Assembly: GCA_022701545.1 (NCBI GenBank)
Contig: JAKOOG010000402.1
Span: 1 to 35,468, forward strand
Origin: Weeksellaceae bacterium
GTDB taxonomy: Bacteria > Bacteroidota > Bacteroidia > Flavobacteriales > Weeksellaceae
DNA length: 35,468 nt
Direction of reading: 5' to 3'
The notes under the pieces were generated by a model, which saw only the letters and a list, made by a program, of their open reading frames with translations, searched no databases and was not told the DNA's origin. Shown here piece by piece: positions 15,429 through 21,800 of the stretch. The first letter of the stretch is position 1. The number at the start of each line of letters is the position of its first letter. The position numbers and the translations under genes are program-made.

Positions 15429-16437
15429 AATCTAAGATGATTTGGTTGAATTCTTCCTTTTTATCAATGATCACATTGATCGGCCAGTAGTAAACAATAT
15501 CCCGAAGATAGTCAAAACTTTTAAGACGCACGTAGTCTTTTTCAGTAGTTAAGATTAGTTTATATTCACCCAGCTTCTTGTATTCGGCAACGATATTTTT
15601 AATATCCGCTTCCGTAAAATTATGATGGTCCCGGAATTTCAGGTGTTTTACGCGCTGCGAAAATTTGGCGAGGTGGGTAAGCAGAGGCTTTGGGTTGGCG
15701 ATTCCCGTAATTAAAAGGATGTCGTAATAATTCAGGTTGTTATCGGGAAGCATTTTTTCTCTTCCGTATACGTTTTCGTCGTAGCCAATGGATGAGAAGA
15801 ACACTTTCTGGGTACGGTCCGGCCGTATCCTGGAAACATAATACTGCTTGGTTTCTTCCGTAAGTTCGTCCGGGCATTTGCTCACCATGATGATGTCCGC
15901 TCTTTTGGCACCGGCTCTGGATTCCCTCAGATCCCCGCCGGGAAGAAGGTGGTCCTTAAAATAAGGATCGTTAAAATCCGTCATCAGAATGTTGAAGCCG
16001 GGTTTGATGGCGCGGTGCTGCATCGCATCATCCAGCACCAGGACATCAAGATCCATATCATCGATCACTTTCCGGGCGCCGGGAACCCTTTCTTCGGAAA
16101 CGGCAATTACGAAACGGTTTTTGAAACGTTCAAACAGCTGCATGGCTTCGTCGCCCACCGTTTTATAGTTGCTTTCGTAGTTGGTCACTGCATAGCCTTT
16201 TGTAAGGCGGCCGTAGCCGCGGGAAAGCACACCGGTCCGGTAATGTTTGGATAAAAACTGGGCAAGATACATCACCATCGGCGATTTTCCGCTTCCGCCC
16301 ACGGAAAGGTTTCCGACACAGATGATCGGTGTTTTGAATTTCGTTGATTTAAAAAGTCCCAAATCATACATGGTATTCCGGATACCCGTTACCATGTGAT
16401 AGCCTAAGGAAAAAGGATAGAGGTACCATCTTTTCAT
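15412..16437 (-). CDS. lpxK: Tetraacyldisaccharide 4'-kinase
   Basis: 341 residues. LpxK phosphorylates the 4' position of tetraacyldisaccharide-1-phosphate to give lipid IVA, an essential step of lipid A synthesis at the inner membrane. The start MKRWYLYPFSLGYHMVTG (amphipathic or membrane-associated N-terminus), the P-loop VGNLSVGGSGKSPMV (about 41-55), SRGYGRLTKGY, the VGDEAMQL motif and DDAMQHRAIKPG are typical. A TTG three codons upstream lies within the -7 promoter element, so the ATG at 16437 is taken as start; it follows the element by only 6 bp, predicting a nearly leaderless mRNA. It overlaps the downstream purine nucleoside phosphorylase gene by 17 bp. Confidence 0.96.
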   Translation of the reverse strand: MKRWYLYPFSLGYHMVTGIRNTMYDLGLFKSTKFKTPIICVGNLSVGGSGKSPMVMYLAQFLSKHYRTGVLSRGYGRLTKGYAVTNYESNYKTVGDEAMQLFERFKNRFVIAVSEERVPGARKVIDDMDLDVLVLDDAMQHRAIKPGFNILMTDFNDPYFKDHLLPGGDLRESRAGAKRADIIMVSKCPDELTEETKQYYVSRIRPDRTQKVFFSSIGYDENVYGREKMLPDNNLNYYDILLITGIANPKPLLTHLAKFSQRVKHLKFRDHHNFTEADIKNIVAEYKKLGEYKLILTTEKDYVRLKSFDYLRDIVYYWPINVIIDKKEEFNQIILDYVRKN

Positions 16438-16443
16438 ACCCTG

Positions 16444-16451
16444 CAAAAATA
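16444..16451 (-). promoter_or_regulatory. -7 element of the lpxK-PNP operon
   Basis: On the minus strand TATTTTTG is an exact TAnnTTTG match; its G is 7 bp upstream of the A of the lpxK ATG, so the mRNA should have almost no leader. Confidence 0.6.
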
Positions 16452-16540
16452 GGAATTTTCACATGGATTTGAATCAATATGGCAGCATCTTTTCAATATT
16501 TATTTTAAAAATTCTGCTGTTGATTATCATTAAATTACAG

Positions 16541-16548
16541 TATTTTTG
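16541..16548 (+). promoter_or_regulatory. -7 element of truA
   Basis: TATTTTTG matches TAnnTTTG exactly, predicting a start near 16553, about 16 nt before the TTG start codon. It is divergent from the lpxK promoter. Confidence 0.55.
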
Positions 16549-16568
16549 CAGACTTATTTTTAATCACA

Positions 16569-17303
16569 TTGAGGTATTTCATTGAATTTTCCTACAACGG
16601 CAAGAATTATTTCGGCTATCAGATCCAGCCGGATGCCATTTCCGTGCAGGAAGAGCTGGAAAAGGCACTTTCCACGATTTTACGGGAAAATATTAAAACA
16701 ACAGGAGCGGGAAGAACGGATACCGGTGTTCATGCCAAAAAGATTTTTGCCCATTTCGATACGGAAAAAGTATTGGATCGGGAACTTCCCCGCAGGCTGA
16801 ACAGTTTCCTGCCGGCAGATATTTCCATCAAAAGGATTTTTCAGGTAAGGGATGATTTTCATGCCCGCTTCGATGCGACTTTCCGGACGTATGAATATTA
16901 TATTTCACTGGAGAAAAATCCGTTTACCCAGGAATCGGCATGGCAGCACTGGCGAAAACCGCTGGATATTGATAAAATGAACGAAGCCTGTAAAATTTTA
17001 TTCGAATATGAGGATTTTACCAGCTTTGCCAAACTCCACACCGATAACAAAACCAACCTTTGCAAAATATACCGGGCGGAATGGGAGCAAAACGGAAGCG
17101 AACTGAAATTCACGGTTTCCGCCAACCGTTTTCTGCGGAATATGGTGCGGGCAATCGTCGGAACCATGGTGGAAGTAGGCACCGGAAAGCTGAAGCCTGA
17201 CGATGTACGGAAAGTGATTGAAGACAGGCACCGCAATTCGGCAGGGACTTCCGCGCCGGCGCACGGGCTGTATCTGGTGGATGTGGGCTATGTGTTTGAC
17301 TGA
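16569..17303 (+). CDS. truA: tRNA pseudouridine(38-40) synthase
   Basis: 244 residues. TruA converts uridines 38-40 of the tRNA anticodon arm to pseudouridine. The N-terminal RYFIEFSYNGKNYFGYQIQP and the catalytic loop GAGRTDTGVHA (Asp51) are diagnostic; FLRNMVRAIVGTMVEVG near the end completes the family pattern. The start must be TTG: no in-frame ATG or GTG lies between the promoter and the conserved N-terminus, and the next Met is far inside the enzyme. The TTG start gives exactly the usual family N-terminus (MRYFIEF). It is transcribed away from lpxK. Confidence 0.95.
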   Translation: MRYFIEFSYNGKNYFGYQIQPDAISVQEELEKALSTILRENIKTTGAGRTDTGVHAKKIFAHFDTEKVLDRELPRRLNSFLPADISIKRIFQVRDDFHARFDATFRTYEYYISLEKNPFTQESAWQHWRKPLDIDKMNEACKILFEYEDFTSFAKLHTDNKTNLCKIYRAEWEQNGSELKFTVSANRFLRNMVRAIVGTMVEVGTGKLKPDDVRKVIEDRHRNSAGTSAPAHGLYLVDVGYVFD

Positions 17304-17391
17304 AATTAATTTTAAAACATATTATTAAAAAATTCAGATAATGCAACTGTAAAAATCTGATTTGTCTTTTAATGAAACAGAAAAAGATGAC

Positions 17392-17399
17392 TATCTTTG
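17392..17399 (+). promoter_or_regulatory. -7 element of the small membrane protein gene
   Basis: TATCTTTG is an exact TAnnTTTG match. The start is predicted near 17404, leaving a leader of about 29 nt before the ATG. Confidence 0.55.
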
Positions 17400-17432
17400 A
17401 AATCCTTTATTTAACCCAATAAAACTAATACC

Positions 17433-17774
17433 ATGATTGGAATTTTTATTTTAATTGCTGCTTACCGCTATTATGCGGGTCTTGCAGAACGCTTCGGAAA
17501 AACAAAATGGCACTACGGCCTTCTTGCTTTAGGCATTTATCTCGGAACGCAGCTGGTTTTCGGCTTTTCCTATGGAATCTATAAAGGAATTACGGATCCT
17601 GATTCCCTTGATGACAACAATTATATGGGATTTTCGGCACTGAACCTGGTAAGCTGGCTTATTTCCGTAGCAGCAGTCTGGGGATTTTACAAGATCCTGG
17701 AAGATAAGTTCAGGAAAGAAAGCCTGAAAAAGCCGGCACTGGAAATCGAGGAAATCGGGAAAAAGGAATTGTAA
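17433..17774 (+). CDS. Small integral membrane protein, unknown function
   Basis: 113 residues, not recognised as a named family. It shows an N-terminal hydrophobic segment (MIGIFILIAAYRYYAGLA), a second (YGLLALGIYLGTQLVFGFSYGIY, about 29-51) and a third (ALNLVSWLISVAAVWGFYKIL, about 70-90), then a charged tail (EDKFRKESLKK...EEIGKKEL) presumably in the cytoplasm. The aromatic AYRYYAGLAERFGKTKWHYG stretch is notable. It has its own promoter and follows truA by 130 bp, and codon use looks like its neighbours. I cannot assign a function. Confidence 0.75.
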   Translation: MIGIFILIAAYRYYAGLAERFGKTKWHYGLLALGIYLGTQLVFGFSYGIYKGITDPDSLDDNNYMGFSALNLVSWLISVAAVWGFYKILEDKFRKESLKKPALEIEEIGKKEL

Positions 17775-18145
17775 AAAACAGGACCCGAAGTAAAAACCGT
17801 ATTGAAAGGCTGGAAGAGGGATGCTGAAAGTATCTTCAGTTAAAATACTTCTGAGAGTGTTGAATGTCAGAATGATTTTTTTGCATTAGGCTTAGAAAAC
17901 TTTATTGAAATTTCTAATCTTTTTATTTATTTAAATCACTGAAAAATATGTGGATACTATTAGGTTTGTATTAAAAAGCTGATCGTTCTGTGACTATAAT
18001 CAATGAAATATCGATCTTTTGTTTTCAAGCGGGCAAAAAACTTCCTGCACCTGTCTTCCGGCTTTATCTATCCTATAAATAAAGGTCATCACAAATTTTC
18101 ATCACGAATTCATTGACGGGTAAAGTCGGACAATTTAGAAAGTCT
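17775..18145. other. Intergenic stretch, no gene seen
   Basis: A 370-bp AT-rich gap between the small membrane protein and the ABC exporter. No protein-like frame, RNA gene or terminator hairpin was found; the only supported element is the exporter promoter at its right end. Confidence 0.55.
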
Positions 18146-18153
18146 TACTTTTG
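18146..18153 (+). promoter_or_regulatory. -7 element of the ABC exporter gene
   Basis: TACTTTTG is an exact TAnnTTTG match 38 bp before the ATG at 18192. Confidence 0.5.
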
Positions 18154-18191
18154 CATAGAATTTTATCTCATTCTTTTCTTCAATTCGTACA

Positions 18192-19952
18192 ATGAAAAAA
18201 CAAGATACCTGGGAGATCGTAAAGCGGCTGTTCTTTATCGGAATGAAGTTCCGTTCATGGTTCATCCTTACTTTAATAATCTCCATTATACTCGCCATGG
18301 TTTCTACGTACCGGCCCTACCTTACGATGGAAGTGGTGGATAACGACATTACCAGGCTGAAAGACAAAGCTTTGATGATGAAGCATATCTATCTGCTGGT
18401 AGGATTGGTATGTGCTGAAACAGTGCTCAACTTTTTCCTGGTCTATTTCTCCAACTTTATTTCGCAGAACGTAATCCGGGACATCAGAGAAAGGCTGTAC
18501 AACAAGCTGATTTATTTTAAAACCTCATTTTTCGATAAAACCCCGATCGGGCAGCTGGTAACCAGAGCGGTCGGGGATGTGGAAACCATTGCCACGGTAT
18601 ATACCGACGGATTCCTAATGGTTTTCGGTGATGTATTGAGGATTGTATTCGTCCTGGTGATGATGTTCAGCACCAATGTTCACCTGAGTTACATCACACT
18701 GGCTATTCTGCCGCTGATGGTAGTCATTACCCGGTTTTTCCAAAAAAGGCTGAAAAAAGCATTCGGCGACGAAAGAAACTGGACGTCCAACCAAAACTCT
18801 TTTGTACAGGAACGACTGGCGGGAATGCCGATTATTCAGGTGTTCAACCGGCAGGAGTCCGAATTCAAAAAATTCGATGACATCAACATTACACTAAAAG
18901 ACGCTTTGCTGAGAACGGTTTTTATCTTCTCTCTGTTTTTCCCGGTGGTAGAATTGATTTCTTCACTGTTTATCGGATTTATTCTTTTTTACGGAGGATA
19001 CATTACGATCAGTGCGGGCGTAGTGATTGCCTTTATCCAGTATATTTCCATGCTGATCCGTCCTTTACGCCAGATTGCCGACCGTTTTAACAACATCCAG
19101 CGCGGTATCGTAGGTGCGGAAAGGGTATTGGGATTAATGGATGAAGACAATGCCATGCCGAATACCGGAAGGGTCCGGAAAGATCATTTTGACGGAAAGA
19201 TCGAATTCAAAGGCGTCCATTTTGCCTATGACGAAAAGCAGGAGGTTTTAAAAGGGATCGATTTCACGGTGAATCCCGGAGAAACCGTTGCCATTGTAGG
19301 GGCTACCGGAGCCGGAAAATCGACGATCATCAGCCTCATAACAAGATTGTATGATATTAATTCAGGGAATATCCTGATTGACGATATCGACCTGAAGGAT
19401 TATGAACTTTATAACCTGAGAAGCCACATCGGCGTGGTATTGCAGGATGTGTTCCTGTTCCACGGGAGCATTTTCGAAAATCTTTCATTCGGTGACGACC
19501 GTATTACACTGGATAAGATAAAAGCGGGTGCCAGGGAAATTGAAGTCGACCAGTTTATAGAGCAGCTTCCGGGCGGCTACGATTATATCGTGAGTGAAAG
19601 AGGTTCGTCGATTTCCTTAGGTCAAAGGCAGTTGCTGTCGTTTCTGAGGGCTTATTTATCCGACCCGAAGATCCTTATTCTGGATGAAGCCACTTCATCG
19701 ATCGATCATGAAAGTGAAAAGCTCATCCAGCGGGCAACGGAGAAAATTACAAAAAACAGGACTTCTATTATTATTGCCCACCGTCTTTCCACGATTGAAA
19801 AGGCTGATAAAATTATCGTCATGGAGCACGGAAAGATTGTTGAAGAAGGGAAACACCTGGAGCTTCTGGACAAAAACGGGTACTATGCCACTTTATACAA
19901 AGCCCAGCTGAAACATGAAATCGAGCTGGAAGAAGAGGAAAGCAACAAATAA
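18192..19952 (+). CDS. ABC exporter, fused permease and ATPase (MsbA/multidrug type)
   Basis: 586 residues. The N-terminal membrane domain has about six helices (WFILTLIISIILAMVST, HIYLLVGLVCAETVLNFFLVYF, then two mid-domain pairs and VVELISSLFIGFILFYGG). The C-terminal ATPase carries Walker A GATGAGKST (about 369), the signature region ISLGQRQ (about 473) and Walker B ILILDEATSSID (about 495). The signature is SLGQ where most have SGGQ, a variant seen in one branch of bacterial exporters. It works as a dimer in the inner membrane, exporting a drug or lipid; the substrate is unknown. It is monocistronic: own promoter, terminator 20 bp after the stop. Confidence 0.95.
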   Translation: MKKQDTWEIVKRLFFIGMKFRSWFILTLIISIILAMVSTYRPYLTMEVVDNDITRLKDKALMMKHIYLLVGLVCAETVLNFFLVYFSNFISQNVIRDIRERLYNKLIYFKTSFFDKTPIGQLVTRAVGDVETIATVYTDGFLMVFGDVLRIVFVLVMMFSTNVHLSYITLAILPLMVVITRFFQKRLKKAFGDERNWTSNQNSFVQERLAGMPIIQVFNRQESEFKKFDDINITLKDALLRTVFIFSLFFPVVELISSLFIGFILFYGGYITISAGVVIAFIQYISMLIRPLRQIADRFNNIQRGIVGAERVLGLMDEDNAMPNTGRVRKDHFDGKIEFKGVHFAYDEKQEVLKGIDFTVNPGETVAIVGATGAGKSTIISLITRLYDINSGNILIDDIDLKDYELYNLRSHIGVVLQDVFLFHGSIFENLSFGDDRITLDKIKAGAREIEVDQFIEQLPGGYDYIVSERGSSISLGQRQLLSFLRAYLSDPKILILDEATSSIDHESEKLIQRATEKITKNRTSIIIAHRLSTIEKADKIIVMEHGKIVEEGKHLELLDKNGYYATLYKAQLKHEIELEEEESNK

Positions 19953-19972
19953 TTGATAAAAACGACTAAGTA

Positions 19973-20013
19973 AAGGGGCTAAAATCAACTACGATTTTAA
20001 CCCCTTATTTTTT
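19973..20013 (+). terminator. Terminator of the ABC exporter gene
   Basis: The 14-position stem at 19973-19986 / 19993-20006 (AAGGGGCTAAAATC with GATTTTAACCCCTT, one mismatch) has a 6-nt loop and is followed by TATTTTTT. Confidence 0.9.
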
Positions 20014-20294
20014 ATTGGATGTTGTCTGTTTTCTGATGGATTTAATGATTTCAGGATGGTCTGCAACTGGTCTGAAAAAAATTAAACAGAATAAAAATCC
20101 TTTACAAAAAAGCTCTTTTAAATGCTGTTGCAAGAAAGCTTCCCAAGTAAATTGTAAATACAAAATATGATAACATTGCATAGATTTTGCAAAACGGTTT
20201 TATTTGTCGCAATTAAAATGAATAATATTTAGCAAAATATTGGGTTTGTATTAAAATAATTGATAACTTTATTTAAAATTTAAACGGTACCCCT
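20014..20294. other. Intergenic stretch, no gene seen
   Basis: AT-rich DNA between the exporter terminator and the promoter of the 70-aa gene. I see no reading frame or RNA structure worth naming. Confidence 0.55.
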
Positions 20295-20302
20295 TAACTT
20301 TG
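20295..20302 (+). promoter_or_regulatory. -7 element of the 70-aa protein gene
   Basis: TAACTTTG is an exact TAnnTTTG match with TTTA 19 bp upstream (20272-20275) as a -33-like box. The predicted leader is about 47 nt. Confidence 0.55.
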
Positions 20303-20354
20303 GTAGGGTGTTTGATATAAATAAGTACTTTTTAATTAAAATTATCCAAAATAG

Positions 20355-20567
20355 ATGAAAAATATCCAAGATGAATTTCAGGTTTTTAAAGACGAATTGA
20401 GAAAGTTGAATATCGAAGTACAGAAAGTGGTGAAGGTTGGAAATGGCAGCATGGATTTCCACGAAGTCTTTTACAAGTCGCCACGGTATGAAGATGTGAA
20501 GAGCGTATATGTTCAGCGGCATAATCTGGACAATATTCTGGCAAAATTTAAACAAGCCTACCATTAA
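20355..20567 (+). CDS. Small conserved-looking protein, unknown function
   Basis: 70 residues, cytoplasmic, not recognised. The first half is a charged amphipathic helix (IQDEFQVFKDELRKLNIEVQ); the second half has VGNGSMDFHEVFYKSPRYED and ends NILAKFKQAYH. Support for it being real: a perfect -7 promoter with a -33-like box upstream, an A-rich leader (AAAATAG before ATG), a strong terminator starting 5 bp after the stop, and protein-like composition. A longer frame on the opposite strand (20280-20720) overlaps it, but that frame runs through both hairpin arms of the terminator and looks like a shadow. Confidence 0.7.
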   Translation: MKNIQDEFQVFKDELRKLNIEVQKVVKVGNGSMDFHEVFYKSPRYEDVKSVYVQRHNLDNILAKFKQAYH

Positions 20568-20572
20568 AATAA

Positions 20573-20607
20573 AAACGCGGCCCAGATTTCTGAGCCGCGT
20601 TTGTTTT
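20573..20607 (+). terminator. Terminator of the 70-aa protein gene
   Basis: AAACGCGGC (20573-20581) pairs with GCCGCGTTT (20594-20602), with an inner CAG/CTG, one mismatch and an ATTT loop. TTTGTTTT follows. Confidence 0.92.
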
Positions 20608-20608
20608 G

Positions 20609-20733
20609 CTTTCACTGCGTATTGTAAGATATGCCCAGGAGATCTCCCTATTTTCATGTTCAGCTGCATCATGAGTCCAGCAGTTCTCTGGCTCGGCTCA
20701 TAGCGGGACATTCTTATCATCCCAAGGTGAAAG
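20609..20733. ncRNA. Possible structured RNA island (strand unclear)
   Basis: Between two terminators lies about 125 bp that is visibly richer in G and C than the flanking gaps. Its ends are complementary (CTTTCAC 20609-20615 with GTGAAAG 20727-20733). Inside are a GGAGATCTCC palindrome and CCAG/CTGG and CTGC/GCAG pairs. No good reading frame fits on the plus strand; on the minus strand the frame is open but looks unlike a known protein. No promoter motif was found. It may be an RNA, a remnant of a gene, or nothing. Confidence 0.2.
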
Positions 20734-20806
20734 GGTTAAGATAAATGACCATTGGAGCAAAATCAGCAAAATAAAAACGGAGGTAAAAATTTTTTCATCC
20801 GGTAAA

Positions 20807-20838
20807 TAAAAACCGTTCTAAAGATAGAACGGTTTTTA
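20807..20838 (-). terminator. Terminator of the barrel protein gene
   Basis: A 14-bp perfect stem (20807-20820 with 20825-20838, core CCGTTCTA/TAGAACGG) has an AAGA loop and A/T runs on both sides. It lies 18 bp after the stop of the minus-strand gene and would also work on the plus strand. Confidence 0.9.
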
Positions 20839-20856
20839 TAATATTCAAATTATTTT

Positions 20857-21609
20857 CTAGAATCGGTATCCCAAAGACAACCCGGTCCGGAATCCTGCCC
20901 ACGGGCCGTCTACATTTACCTTGGCTCCGCTGGAATTGGTTTCTACCGTATAATTTACATAAGGAATATCCAGGTCTTCAATTTCCTGTCTCAGCCGTGC
21001 CTGCATATCAGGCGTCAAAACCACATCGCTGGTCAGAATGAAATCGCCCTGTCCTTTTCCGTAATGTGCACCGGCAATCCAGAAATCAAGCACCAGATTC
21101 CGGCTTCGCGTAAGAAAAAACTGTGCCCCGACCATCAGGCCGCCACTGTTTCCGTGGGTACTGCCGTTTCCTTTCAGTGGGATTTCATAGGTGAATCCGT
21201 TGAAGGTGTAATCATAATAAAAATCGAAAGTATTGGAGGTCACTTTTGAATAGCGGTAATACGGAGCGATATAAAATCCTTTTCCATAACCGGCACCCAG
21301 ATAAAACCGGGGCTCGATGGTGAAATTAAAAGACTTTACTTCAAGATTCTGAAGTCTTTTTTCATCCTCATCATTTAGAAAAGAGTTGATGAAAGGGACT
21401 TTACCTTCAGGCATCGCCCCAAATCCCATATTGACGGAAAACCACTGGGTAAAAGCCCGTTCGTAGGAAAGGTTGATATTTCTGAATGCATAAGCCGTAA
21501 CATTGGTCTTAATGATGTTCATCTTATCCGAAGTTTCGGAAGCTGAAATTTCCTGTGCGGATATTCCCGAGAACATCAGGCATGGGAACAAAAGAAGATA
21601 TTTTTTCAT
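20857..21609 (-). CDS. Outer-membrane beta-barrel protein (DUF3575-like)
   Basis: 250 residues. The signal peptide is at 1-19 (KKYLLLFPCLMFSGISAQ). The mature chain alternates polar and aromatic residues: NIIKTNVTAYAFRNINLSYER at the start, a typical opening of DUF3575-like barrels, then FYLGAGYGKGFYIAPYYRYS and a C-terminal GPWAGFRTGLSLGYRF ending in Phe. An acidic stretch (MQARLRQEIEDLD) near residue 205 probably forms an extracellular loop. An upstream TTG would add 12 residues without a signal sequence, so the ATG at 21609 is preferred. No transport role is known. It is monocistronic with its own terminator; no exact promoter motif was found. Confidence 0.82.
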   Translation of the reverse strand: MKKYLLLFPCLMFSGISAQEISASETSDKMNIIKTNVTAYAFRNINLSYERAFTQWFSVNMGFGAMPEGKVPFINSFLNDEDEKRLQNLEVKSFNFTIEPRFYLGAGYGKGFYIAPYYRYSKVTSNTFDFYYDYTFNGFTYEIPLKGNGSTHGNSGGLMVGAQFFLTRSRNLVLDFWIAGAHYGKGQGDFILTSDVVLTPDMQARLRQEIEDLDIPYVNYTVETNSSGAKVNVDGPWAGFRTGLSLGYRF

Positions 21610-21800
21610 AGGTGCATGTTTAGAGTATTGTTGAGGTGAAAGCAAAAAACGGGCAAAAACAATGAAATATATGCATCCATATAGTAAAATTAATATTCTC
21701 TCTGTAAACAGTCAGCAGGATTTACCGGAATTAATTTAGTCGGACATGTAATATTTATCCGGTCAGGTGTGTCTTATTTCATATTATTCAATATTCGGAA

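Noticed and set aside
17959-17976. 18-mer shared (17/18) with 20239-20256 (core GGTTTGTATTAAAA)
   Set aside because: One near match of this length among AT-rich gaps in 35 kb is close to chance; no other shared sequence flanks it.
20280-20720. 146-residue minus-strand frame covering the 70-aa gene
   Set aside because: It runs through the terminator hairpin and is antisense to a gene with promoter and terminator; its first 50 residues lie in the GC-richer island and are noted there.
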